A DNA stretch of 64,000 bases from CAG-964 sp902789345. GTDB taxonomy: Bacteria; Bacillota; Clostridia; Oscillospirales; Acutalibacteraceae. Below are positions 51,623 through 59,485 of this stretch, piece after piece. The position numbers were made by a program, and so were the translations under genes. A model generated the notes under the pieces. The model made no database searches. It was not told the origin of the DNA and saw nothing but the letters and a program-made list of their open reading frames with translations. Location: the NCBI GenBank assembly GCA_052117325.1, contig JBQKJJ010000012.1; one strand, given 5' to 3'. Positions within the stretch are counted from its first letter, which is position 1. Every line of letters begins with the position of its first letter.

Positions 51623-52951
51623 ATGTCATATGTTAGTGAACAACTAGAAATACTAAAGGCAAAAAATTCAAACGAGCCTGAGTTTATTCAGGCAGCAACA
51701 GAGGTTCTGGAGTCCTTGGAGCCTGTATTTGAGCAAAATCCTAAGTATGAGGAGAACAGCATTCTAGAGAGAATTACTGAGCCTGAAAGAGTTATTATGT
51801 TTAGAGTACCTTGGGTAGACGATAACGGCAAAACTCAGGTAAACCGTGGTTTCCGTGTACAGTTTAACAGCGCTATCGGACCTTACAAGGGCGGTCTAAG
51901 ACTTCATCCATCTGTAAACCTGGGCGTTATTAAGTTCCTGGGCTTTGAGCAGATTTTCAAAAATTCACTAACAGGACTGCCAATCGGCGGCGGTAAGGGC
52001 GGCTCTGACTTTGACCCTAAAGGCAAGAGTGACAGAGAAGTTATGGCTTTCTGCCAGAGCTTTATGACAGAGCTATGCAGACACATTGGTGCAGACACAG
52101 ATGTTCCTGCAGGTGACATTGGTACAGGCGCTCGTGAAATTGGCTATATGTTTGGTCAGTATAAGAGAATTAAGAATGTTTACGAGGGCGTTCTAACAGG
52201 TAAGGGTCTATCTTACGGCGGTTCTCTTGCCAGAACAGAGGCTACAGGCTATGGTCTGCTATACCTAACAGAGGAAATGCTAAAGCAGAACGGTCACGAC
52301 ATTGCAGGTAAGACTGTATGTATCTCCGGTGCAGGTAATGTTGCTATTTACGCTACACAGAAGGCTACACAGCTTGGTGCAAAGGTTGTTACATTGTCTG
52401 ACTCAACAGGTTGGATTTACGATGCCGAGGGTATTGACCTTGACGCAATTAAGGAAATTAAGGAAGTTAAGAGACAAAGACTTACAGAGTACAAGAACTA
52501 CCGTCCTAACTCAGAGTACCACGAGGGCAAGTTCGACTGGTCTGTTAAGTGTGATGTTGCTCTGCCATGCGCTACTCAGAACGAGCTTCTTGAGGACGAC
52601 GCTAAGAGACTAATCGCTAACGGTGTTATTGCTGTTGCTGAGGGTGCTAATATGCCTACAACTCTTGAGGCTACAAAGCTTCTTCAGGAGGCAGGCGTAC
52701 TGTTTGCTCCTGGTAAGGCTGCAAACGCAGGCGGTGTTGCTACTTCTGCTCTTGAAATGAGCCAGAACTCAATGCGTCTGTCTTGGACATTTGAAGAGGT
52801 TGACCAGAAGCTTCAGGGTATTATGGTTAATATCTTCAACAACATTGCTTCAGCTGCTAAGAAGTACGGCTTTGACGGCAACTATGTAGTAGGTGCTAAC
52901 ATTGCAGGCTTCGAGAAGGTAGCAGACGCTATGATCGCACAGGGTGTTTAA
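51623..52951 (+). CDS. gdhA: NADP-type glutamate dehydrogenase
   Basis: GdhA aminates 2-oxoglutarate to glutamate, the main ammonia-assimilation step in many gut anaerobes. The 442 residues are typical of hexameric bacterial GDH. GPYKGGLRLHPSV carries the substrate lysine region, PIGGGKGGSDFDPKGK is the dehydrogenase signature near residue 122, and ISGAGNVA is the nucleotide-binding turn. Codon use (GCT, CTA, AAG) differs from neighbours and suggests very high expression. AAGGAGG precedes the ATG. Confidence 0.96.
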   Translation: MSYVSEQLEILKAKNSNEPEFIQAATEVLESLEPVFEQNPKYEENSILERITEPERVIMFRVPWVDDNGKTQVNRGFRVQFNSAIGPYKGGLRLHPSVNLGVIKFLGFEQIFKNSLTGLPIGGGKGGSDFDPKGKSDREVMAFCQSFMTELCRHIGADTDVPAGDIGTGAREIGYMFGQYKRIKNVYEGVLTGKGLSYGGSLARTEATGYGLLYLTEEMLKQNGHDIAGKTVCISGAGNVAIYATQKATQLGAKVVTLSDSTGWIYDAEGIDLDAIKEIKEVKRQRLTEYKNYRPNSEYHEGKFDWSVKCDVALPCATQNELLEDDAKRLIANGVIAVAEGANMPTTLEATKLLQEAGVLFAPGKAANAGGVATSALEMSQNSMRLSWTFEEVDQKLQGIMVNIFNNIASAAKKYGFDGNYVVGANIAGFEKVADAMIAQGV

Positions 52952-52979
52952 TTAAAGAATTATCCTTATAACATATCTA

Positions 52980-53017
52980 AAAGGGTGGCTGTTGATTTTA
53001 TTGACAGCCGCCTTTTT
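52980..53017 (+). terminator. Terminator of gdhA
   Basis: AAAGGGTGGCTGT pairs with ACAGCCGCCTTTT (two wobbles) around an 11-base loop, ending in TTTTT, about 28 bases after the stop. Confidence 0.8.
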
Positions 53018-53213
53018 GAATATATACTTAAATAAGCTAAGGCATAGTTGCAGTTAAGTAATGCATAATATTAAACGGCGCAGTAGGGCAGACTTGCGAA
53101 TATATACAGTGCAATAATGCTGTACCCAACAGAGTGCTATATTCACAAGGAAAATAAGATTACCAATGCTATACTGAACTGCGCTTGTACGGTAGACAAA
53201 AGGAGGTGCTTTT

Positions 53214-54017
53214 ATGCTTGGTGCTATTATTGGCGACATTGTGGGCAGCCCTTATGAGCTTGAGGTAAATAATATAAAAACCGTAGATTTTCCCCTTTTT
53301 AGCAGTAACTCACATTTTACAGACGATACGGTTATGACTGTAGCTGTGGCTGAGGGCTTAATAAACGGCTGCAACGACTATGAAAAAACAGAGCTGCAGG
53401 TAATACGGTCAATGCAGAGGCTTGGGCGAGAATACCCAAATGCAGGCTACGGTTATAGGTTTAATCAGTGGCTTTATTCCAACACTCCACAGCCCTATAA
53501 CAGCTTTGGCAACGGTTCGGCTATGCGTGTGTCATCTGTAGCTTGGCTGTACAACAGCATGGCGGAGGTTAGGCGCTTTGCAAAACTTACGGCGAAGGTT
53601 ACGCATAATCACCCACAGGGTATAAAAGGGGCAGAGGCTACAGCTGCGGCAATATTTTTAGCAAGACAGGGCAGAAGCAAGAGTGAAATAAAGAAATATA
53701 TTGAAGCAGAATTTGAATATAATTTAAACAGAACCTGCGATGAAATTCGTCCGGCATATGTCCGCAGTGAATCCTGTCAGGAAACTGTACCACAGGCAAT
53801 TACAGCTTTTTTGGAGGGTGACAGCTTTGAAAATGTTATAAGGTTGGCCGTTTCCCTTGGCGGTGACAGCGACACTATAGCCGCTATAGCCGGCAGCATA
53901 GCAGAGGGCTTTTATGGTATTCCGAAAAATATTAGAACTAAGGGGCTGTCATTGCTTGATGATAATTTAAAAGATAAGGTTATGCAGTTTTATAAATATA
54001 TCTATGGTAATGCTTAA
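53214..54017 (+). CDS. ADP-ribosylglycohydrolase family protein
   Basis: This 267-residue DraG/ARH-fold hydrolase removes ADP-ribose from proteins or small molecules. Metal-binding motifs FTDDTVMT near residue 40 and GGDSDTIAAIAG near residue 223 are intact, as is the early GAIIGDIVGSPYE. No ADP-ribosyltransferase (DraT-like) is adjacent, though nitrogen-linked gdhA lies just upstream. The physiological target is unknown. AAAGGAGG precedes the ATG. Confidence 0.92.
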   Translation: MLGAIIGDIVGSPYELEVNNIKTVDFPLFSSNSHFTDDTVMTVAVAEGLINGCNDYEKTELQVIRSMQRLGREYPNAGYGYRFNQWLYSNTPQPYNSFGNGSAMRVSSVAWLYNSMAEVRRFAKLTAKVTHNHPQGIKGAEATAAAIFLARQGRSKSEIKKYIEAEFEYNLNRTCDEIRPAYVRSESCQETVPQAITAFLEGDSFENVIRLAVSLGGDSDTIAAIAGSIAEGFYGIPKNIRTKGLSLLDDNLKDKVMQFYKYIYGNA

Positions 54018-54110
54018 TGTCGCTTAAACGGATTTGTGAGGCGATTGCTTGCTTATATATACCGAATAATAGGTAATTTGTGAATAATTTATTAAACATA
54101 GTCTTACCAC

Positions 54111-54139
54111 TTGATTTTTACCATAAAAAGGTTTATTAT
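54111..54139 (+). promoter_or_regulatory. Promoter of groESL
   Basis: TTGATT and TATTAT are 17 bases apart, overlapping the left edge of the CIRCE element. Confidence 0.75.
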
Positions 54140-54143
54140 ATCT

Positions 54144-54170
54144 TTAGCACTCGAGGATAAGGAGTGCTAA
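54144..54170 (+). promoter_or_regulatory. CIRCE operator (HrcA binding site)
   Basis: TTAGCACTC-N9-GAGTGCTAA matches the CIRCE consensus exactly. The inverted repeat continues outward with TATATCT/AGATATA, giving 16-bp arms (54137-54177). HrcA repressor is not in the window. Confidence 0.96.
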
Positions 54171-54203
54171 AGATATAAGATGATCCATAGGAGGAATAAT
54201 ATT

Positions 54204-54488
54204 ATGACAATTAAACCATTGTTAGACAGAGTAGTTCTAAAGGCACAAAAGGCTGAAGAAACAACAAAAAGCGGTATTGTTCTTGCAACATCTGCTCAGG
54301 AAAAGCCACAGTTTGCTAATGTAGTAGCTGTAGGCCCGGGCGGAGTAGTAGATGGTAAAGAGGTTACTATGTATGTGAATGTTGGCGACAAGGTTATTAC
54401 AAACCAGTATTCAGGCACAAATGTAAAGCTTGACGGTGAAGAGTACACAATCGTTCGTCAGTCAGATATTTTAGCTGTAGTAGAATAA
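54204..54488 (+). CDS. groES: Co-chaperonin GroES
   Basis: GroES caps the GroEL cavity. The 94 residues begin MTIKPLLDRVVLK and hold a mobile loop (EETTKSGIVLATSAQEKP), followed by the beta-barrel (GDKVITNQYSGT). I start at this ATG after AGGAGG; eight upstream codons are not part of the family. CIRCE and the promoter lie 34 bases ahead, giving heat-shock control through HrcA. Confidence 0.97.
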   Translation: MTIKPLLDRVVLKAQKAEETTKSGIVLATSAQEKPQFANVVAVGPGGVVDGKEVTMYVNVGDKVITNQYSGTNVKLDGEEYTIVRQSDILAVVE

Positions 54489-54521
54489 TTTTATTACAAT
54501 ATATTTAGGAGGAAATGAATT

Positions 54522-56147
54522 ATGGCTAAGCAAATTGCTTATGGAGAAGATGCCAGAAAGGCATTGATGAATGGTATTAATCAGTTGGCAGATACAGTAA
54601 AAATTACACTGGGCCCTAAGGGCAGAAATGTAGTTTTGGATAAAAAGTTCGGTGCACCGCTAATTACAAACGACGGTGTTACTATCGCTAAGGAAATTGA
54701 GCTTGAAGATCCATTTGAAAATATGGGTGCACAGCTTGTTAAAGAGGTTTCTGTTAAAACTAATGATATTGCCGGTGACGGTACTACAACCGCTACACTT
54801 CTTACACAGGCTCTTATTCGTGAGGGTATGAAAAATGTAGCATCAGGCGCAAATCCAATGATTCTTAAAAAGGGTATCCAAAAGGCTACAGATGTAGCTG
54901 TAAAGGCTATTGAAGCTAACTCAAAGCAGATTAGCGGTTCTGAGGATATTGCAAGCATCGGCGGCATTTCTTCGGCAGACCCTAAGATTGGTAAGCTGAT
55001 TGCAGAGGCAATGGAAAAGGTTACCACAGACGGTGTAATTACAGTTGAGGAATCAAAAACAGCTGAAACATACTCCGAGGTTGTAGAGGGTATGATGTTT
55101 GACCGTGGTTATATTGCACCATATATGGCTACAGATTCAGAAAAGATGGTTGCTGAGCTTGACGACGCACTAATTCTTATTACAGACAAGAAGATTTCAA
55201 ACATTCAGGAAATTCTGCCATTGCTTGAAGAAATTGTAAAGACAGGCAAAAAGCTTCTGATTATTGCTGAGGACATTGAGGGCGAGGCTCTTACAACACT
55301 TGTTCTTAACAAGCTTCGTGGTACATTTACATGCGTTGGTGTAAAGGCACCTGGCTTTGGTGACAGAAGAAAAGAAATGCTTCAGGATATTGCTATTCTT
55401 ACAGGCGGTCAGGTTATTTCTTCTGACCTTGGTCTAGAGCTAAAGGATACAACTCTTGACCAGCTTGGTCGTGCAAGACAGGTTAAGGTTGACAAGGAAA
55501 ATACAATTATCGTTGACGGTGCAGGTAACTCTGAGGATATTAAGGCAAGAGTAAACCACATTAAATCTCAAATTGAGCAAACAACATCTGACTTTGACCG
55601 TGAAAAGCTTATGGAGCGTTTGGCAAAGCTTTCAGGCGGTGTTGCAGTTATTAAGGTTGGTGCCGCAACAGAAATTGAAATGAAAGAGAAAAAGCTAAGA
55701 ATCGAAGACGCTTTGGCTGCTACAAAGGCTGCTGTTGAAGAAGGCATCGTAGCCGGCGGCGGTACTGCATTGCTAAATGCTATTCCTGCTGTTGAGGCTG
55801 CTATTGCAGAGGCAGAGGGCGACGAAAAGACAGGTATGACAATTGTTCTAAAGGCACTTGAAGAGCCAATTCGTCAAATTGCCGCTAATGCAGGCCTTGA
55901 GGGTTCTGTAATTGTTGAGAAGATTAAGGCTGCTGACAAGATTGGCTATGGCTTTAACGCTCTTACAGAAGAGTATGTAGATATGCTGTCTGCCGGTATT
56001 ATAGACCCTACAAAGGTTACTCGTTCAGCACTTCAAAATGCAGCGTCTGTAGCTTCAATGGTTTTGACAACAGAGTCATTGGTAACAGACATTAAAGAGC
56101 CTGCTGCAGCTGCTCCTGCTGCTCCTGATATGGGCGGTATGTACTAA
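54522..56147 (+). CDS. groEL: Chaperonin GroEL
   Basis: This 541-residue chaperonin subunit has LGPKGRNVVLDK, ATP-binding DGTTTATLL near residue 87 and the RAAVEEGIVAGGG-type motif (here TKAAVEEGIVAGGG, ~402). It ends in a Gly/Met tail (PDMGGMY) shorter than the classic GGM repeats. It is co-transcribed with groES, 33 bases apart, and has GGAGGA before the ATG. Codon choice fits high expression. Confidence 0.97.
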   Translation: MAKQIAYGEDARKALMNGINQLADTVKITLGPKGRNVVLDKKFGAPLITNDGVTIAKEIELEDPFENMGAQLVKEVSVKTNDIAGDGTTTATLLTQALIREGMKNVASGANPMILKKGIQKATDVAVKAIEANSKQISGSEDIASIGGISSADPKIGKLIAEAMEKVTTDGVITVEESKTAETYSEVVEGMMFDRGYIAPYMATDSEKMVAELDDALILITDKKISNIQEILPLLEEIVKTGKKLLIIAEDIEGEALTTLVLNKLRGTFTCVGVKAPGFGDRRKEMLQDIAILTGGQVISSDLGLELKDTTLDQLGRARQVKVDKENTIIVDGAGNSEDIKARVNHIKSQIEQTTSDFDREKLMERLAKLSGGVAVIKVGAATEIEMKEKKLRIEDALAATKAAVEEGIVAGGGTALLNAIPAVEAAIAEAEGDEKTGMTIVLKALEEPIRQIAANAGLEGSVIVEKIKAADKIGYGFNALTEEYVDMLSAGIIDPTKVTRSALQNAASVASMVLTTESLVTDIKEPAAAAPAAPDMGGMY

Positions 56148-56191
56148 TAAACAGCACGTCATATATTACAAGTGGTAATATAGCATAGAAT

Positions 56192-56250
56192 AAAAACCGA
56201 CTGGGCTTGTGTTGCATAAGAAAATGCAGTACAAACGCCAGTCGGTTTTT
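56192..56250 (+). terminator. Terminator of groESL
   Basis: AAAAACCGACTGG and CCAGTCGGTTTTT form a perfect 13-bp outer stem enclosing a smaller TGCAT/ATGCA helix, and end in a T-run. Confidence 0.85.
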
Positions 56251-56427
56251 GCTTTATATAACTTTGTCTAAAATTTTTACCTTGGGTAATAGGTAATTAC
56301 AGCTGATAATATGGTAAACAGTGTAAGTAGATTTATTACAGGGGATAGGACTGTTCATATAAAATGCCACCTACCTTTTAAAACCTACAGTAATTTAGAA
56401 GCCTACAGTGCTTATGTCAATATAGAA

Positions 56428-56468
56428 AACCCCTCGGCATATATGAACTCGCATAATGCCGAGGGGTT
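56428..56468 (-). terminator. Terminator of the LCP/sortase operon (minus strand)
   Basis: AACCCCTCGGCAT and ATGCCGAGGGGTT form a perfect 13-bp stem, and the minus-strand side continues as GTTTTC. It lies 12 bases after the LCP stop. The rest of the 332-base gap 56148-56479 shows only a short direct repeat (CCTACAGT at about 56389 and 56404). Confidence 0.8.
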
Positions 56469-56479
56469 AAATTAACCGA

Positions 56480-57706
56480 TTAATCTACTCTTGTATAATA
56501 TGTATTTAGTATCTCTTCAAAAAACTTGTCATTGTCTACATTGTATTCGGCATATTTTTCGCCCATAACGGCTTTGCCGGGTACTTTAACTATGTTTTCA
56601 TCAGAGGAAAAACCATTTGTTACAAACAAGCTTGACAGATATGTAATTTTGGCTGTGTCAATATCGGTCTTGCAGTAATCGCTTATGCTGTTGTAAAGGT
56701 TTAACGGAGTCATTGGGTCTTTTTTAGTAAGCTGAATGGTTTGGTTGATAAAGGAGTCAATATAACTCTTTTGTCTTTCCATTCGCAGTTCGTTTTGTTC
56801 AACGCCGCCGCTAACATCTCTGCTTCTTACATATATTTCAGCCTGTTCACCTTTTAAGGTAACATTAGCACCCTTTTTCAAAGCAGGGTCATAGCTGCTA
56901 AGGTCTTCTATAACATTTACATTTACACCGCCTACAGCGTCGTTCAGTATAGGAATAACATCAAGGTCTACTGACATATATGCATTTACCGGAATACCAA
57001 AGAAAAGTCGTGAAACAGAGCGCTTTAGGTTATCGTTGCTGGTGTCGCCGCCGTCGCCGTATGAGTGCGCCAAGCATATCTGCATTCTTTCTGTGCCTTT
57101 AAAATTGCCGGCTGTGTCACAAATGTTTACATCAACCATACTGTCACGGGAAACATTGTACATAGTGTATTTTCCCGTATTTGTGTTAAGTGACAAAACA
57201 AATATACTGTCAGCTTGACCGCCTGTACCCACAACGCCCTCTCTATGCTGGTTTGTTTCTTTGTCAATACCGGCAAAAAGTATTGTGGTAACATCCTTGT
57301 TGTACTTGTATTTATGACCGTCGTGCACTATGTAGTCATCGTCAACCTTTTGCACGCTTGAAGGTACGGTAATGTTCTTTGAGGCGTTTTCATTGTCACT
57401 TAACATACTGTTTTTTCCCATAAACAGCAGAACAACTAAAGTAATTATGGCAATTAACAAAAGTGAGGCTATAACAATTCCCAAAGTAACAAAAAACTTA
57501 AAAACCTTGCCCTTTTTCTTTTTTGCTTTTTTGTCTTTATTTAGTGGTTTGGCGTATTTTGCAACCGGAATATTATCATCGTCCTTGTTAATTGAAAATT
57601 CAACCTTTTCCCGTTTTGTTTTGCTGTGGTGAGTATGGTTGCTTGCAGGACTTTCATTATTCGGTTGGGTTGGTTCCTGATTCGGTTGCTGATTGGATTG
57701 GCTCAT
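56480..57706 (-). CDS. LytR-CpsA-Psr (LCP) family cell-wall ligase
   Basis: LCP proteins move anionic polymers from lipid carriers onto peptidoglycan at the outer membrane face. The 408 residues have a polar, Gln/Asn/Pro-rich 80-residue cytoplasmic N-terminus and one membrane helix at about 80-100 (VIASLLLIAIITLVV). The LCP domain follows, with ATILFAGID-type start (TTILFAGIDKE), a SRDSMVDV motif near residue 188 and YVRSRDVSGGVEQNELRMERQ near residue 290. The start lies 50 bases inside the sortase gene, giving coupling. Confidence 0.9.
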   Translation of the reverse strand: MSQSNQQPNQEPTQPNNESPASNHTHHSKTKREKVEFSINKDDDNIPVAKYAKPLNKDKKAKKKKGKVFKFFVTLGIVIASLLLIAIITLVVLLFMGKNSMLSDNENASKNITVPSSVQKVDDDYIVHDGHKYKYNKDVTTILFAGIDKETNQHREGVVGTGGQADSIFVLSLNTNTGKYTMYNVSRDSMVDVNICDTAGNFKGTERMQICLAHSYGDGGDTSNDNLKRSVSRLFFGIPVNAYMSVDLDVIPILNDAVGGVNVNVIEDLSSYDPALKKGANVTLKGEQAEIYVRSRDVSGGVEQNELRMERQKSYIDSFINQTIQLTKKDPMTPLNLYNSISDYCKTDIDTAKITYLSSLFVTNGFSSDENIVKVPGKAVMGEKYAEYNVDNDKFFEEILNTYYTRVD

Positions 57707-58523
57707 CTTTAATTAACACTCCCTGTACAAGGTATCTTGAGGTTTCTATGTCACCCAGGCAGGTGCTTAGGGTGATAATTTTGTCATCTGCTGTAACATT
57801 CAGATTGCGTGTGTTGTACATCATAGACGATGTTGGATTTTGTGCGTAATCTAAATATTCCTGGAATACTTTTTTATCTGAAAAATCAAATGAATACAGT
57901 AAATGTCTGTCATCATATTCGTAGGCCGAGAAAATCTCGTATGTAAGGGTTCTGTCAGGCAAGTAAATATATATGTATTTATTTGCGTCAAAGAAATCCT
58001 TATCTCTAAAGCTGTGCAATGCCCTAAACATAGTTCCGTTTTGCATATTGTGACCGTACAATACTGTGTTAGGGTCTGAGAAATCCTTTTTATTCAGCTT
58101 TTCAGTGTATATACATCCGGCAAAGGCGCTTTCTTTGTACATATTGTGGTTTAGGTAGTAAGAGTCGTCATCACCCGGATATTGCGCAACGGGGTAATCT
58201 ATAGCAGTGTTTGGTATTTTAATCCAAGCATACAGGTCTGTGTTAATTTCCCACAGCTTTGTAAAGTTAATACTGCCGTTTACAGTGTCGTGAACTTCCT
58301 TTGGCGCAACATTGTCCGGCGGGGCGTCAGGTGTATCACCGGTAGCTGCCGTGCTTTCGGTGGATTTTTCGGTAGGGCTGTTGGTAGGCTGCTGTAGGTT
58401 TTCATATTCGTGACCGCTTGTATAGATATTAAACAGGTACCAGCATATGTAACCTAAACCGCATACTATAAGTACTATGGCTATGGTTAAAATTACCCTG
58501 AACATAGTTTTATTCTTTTTCAT
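57657..58523 (-). CDS. srtB: Class B sortase
   Basis: Sortase B joins surface proteins to the cell wall. The 288-residue protein has an N-terminal membrane helix at 7-30, then a Thr/Ser/Pro linker. The catalytic triad is H158 (LYGHNMQ), C255 (TLSTC) and R263 (SRYL). TLSTC and the added helix identify class B. I start at MKKNKTMF, nine bases after AAAGG. Upstream lies a small protein with an SPKTG sorting signal, the motif type used by C. difficile SrtB. Confidence 0.92.
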   Translation of the reverse strand: MKKNKTMFRVILTIAIVLIVCGLGYICWYLFNIYTSGHEYENLQQPTNSPTEKSTESTAATGDTPDAPPDNVAPKEVHDTVNGSINFTKLWEINTDLYAWIKIPNTAIDYPVAQYPGDDDSYYLNHNMYKESAFAGCIYTEKLNKKDFSDPNTVLYGHNMQNGTMFRALHSFRDKDFFDANKYIYIYLPDRTLTYEIFSAYEYDDRHLLYSFDFSDKKVFQEYLDYAQNPTSSMMYNTRNLNVTADDKIITLSTCLGDIETSRYLVQGVLIKDEPIQSATESGTNPTE

Positions 58524-58570
58524 AATAAACATCCTTTGTTTGCAATTAGCATAAAAGTGCGTATAATAAA

Positions 58571-58595
58571 CAAAAACCACGCACTAAGCGTGGTT
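58571..58595 (-). terminator. Hairpin between SPKTG peptide and sortase genes
   Basis: On the minus strand AACCACGC/GCGTGGTT (8 bp, 5-base loop) is followed by TTTTG. It may cut most transcripts after the small surface peptide, leaving less sortase message. Confidence 0.65.
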
Positions 58596-58613
58596 ATGTG
58601 TTTTTAAATAAAA

Positions 58614-58862
58614 TTATTTACTTAGCTTTTTCTTAGCTGTTACAGCAACGCCGCCAACTGTCAAAACACCCAAAGCAGCTAACATTGCCACAGAACCGTC
58701 TACACCTGTTTTAGGAGAAGAGGGAGCCGGGCTGGTTGGGCTGGTAGGGCCGGTACTTCCGGTTGGAACAGTAGGGCTTGGGCTGTCAACCGCTGCTGCA
58801 GAAAATGCGCTGCAAGCCAAAACTACGGCTGCTGTTAAAGCAACAAATAACCTTTTCATCAT
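58614..58862 (-). CDS. Very small SPKTG-anchored surface peptide
   Basis: This 82-residue protein has a signal peptide at 1-24 (cleavage after SAAA), then only ~28 Ser/Thr/Pro residues. The sorting signal S49-P-K-T-G53, a hydrophobic helix and a basic tail (KKKLSK) follow. Sortase would leave a ~28-residue Pro-rich peptide fixed to the wall. AGGAGG is ideally placed before the ATG. It lies directly upstream of sortase B and is presumably its substrate. A function beyond being a wall-linked stalk cannot be read. Confidence 0.88.
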   Translation of the reverse strand: MMKRLFVALTAAVVLACSAFSAAAVDSPSPTVPTGSTGPTSPTSPAPSSPKTGVDGSVAMLAALGVLTVGGVAVTAKKKLSK

Positions 58863-58940
58863 CAGTTACCTCCTACATAATAAAAAAAGTCTATATGTGC
58901 CTATAAACACGGCACAATTAATTGACATTTCACTGCAAAC

Positions 58941-58969
58941 ATTATATCATCTTTCACTGTTGTTGTAAA
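58941..58969 (-). promoter_or_regulatory. Promoter of the SPKTG-sortase-LCP unit
   Basis: On the minus strand TTTACA and a perfect TATAAT are 17 bases apart, about 80 bases before the small surface gene. The remainder of 58970-59186 is AT-rich with no recognised element. Confidence 0.65.
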
Positions 58970-59186
58970 TAGTTTTAGTAATTTATTTTTATATTAATTT
59001 ATTAAAAAAATTTGGTATAAAGGCAGTTATAAATATAATAATAACTTTAAGCACATTCCACATCTATTTACATTAAAATATGTAATAACTCACAGAACTA
59101 AATTTTTGCGCAAAAAGTACGGCTCTTTATTTTTATAAAAAGTTTATAAAAGGTGAAAAGCCTTATAAATGTTAAAGAAATGTAAC

Positions 59187-59215
59187 TTGACGAAACAAGA
59201 TAATGGTGTTATCAT
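59187..59215 (+). promoter_or_regulatory. Promoter of thrS
   Basis: TTGACG and TATCAT are 17 bases apart, just before the T-box leader. Confidence 0.7.
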
Positions 59216-59221
59216 AAATTC

Positions 59222-59460
59222 AAATAAATAAAAGCTATGATAAGGACAAGATTTACTTAAACACTTTTTCAGAGAGTGCTCTGTATTCTGCAATGAGCAT
59301 ACCAGTGCCTGTAAGTTACCACCTTGGAGCTGTGCGCCGTGTTCAAGGCGTGCCGGTGAGCACCGTTATATGTATCTAAAGGGTATGGCTTGTGCCGTAC
59401 TGAATTTGGGTGGAACCACGAGTTATAGCCTCGTCCCATTTGCGGGACGGGGCTTATTTA
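59222..59460 (+). ncRNA. T-box leader of thrS
   Basis: The conserved T-box AATTTGGGTGGAACCACGAG lies at 59403-59422. It can pair with the 5' side of the terminator GCCTCGTCCC/GGGACGGGGC (59428-59453), which ends in TTATTTAATTT. Upstream GATAAGGACAAGA and AGAGAG elements fit stem I. Uncharged tRNA-Thr should relieve termination. An ACC (Thr) lies in GAGCATACCAG and is a candidate specifier. Confidence 0.92.
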
Positions 59461-59485
59461 ATTTATCAGAAGGGATTGATTATTA

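Noticed and set aside
58941..59186. A small gene or RNA in the AT-rich gap before thrS
   Set aside because: Apart from the minus-strand promoter, no frame with a ribosome site and no stable hairpin was seen.
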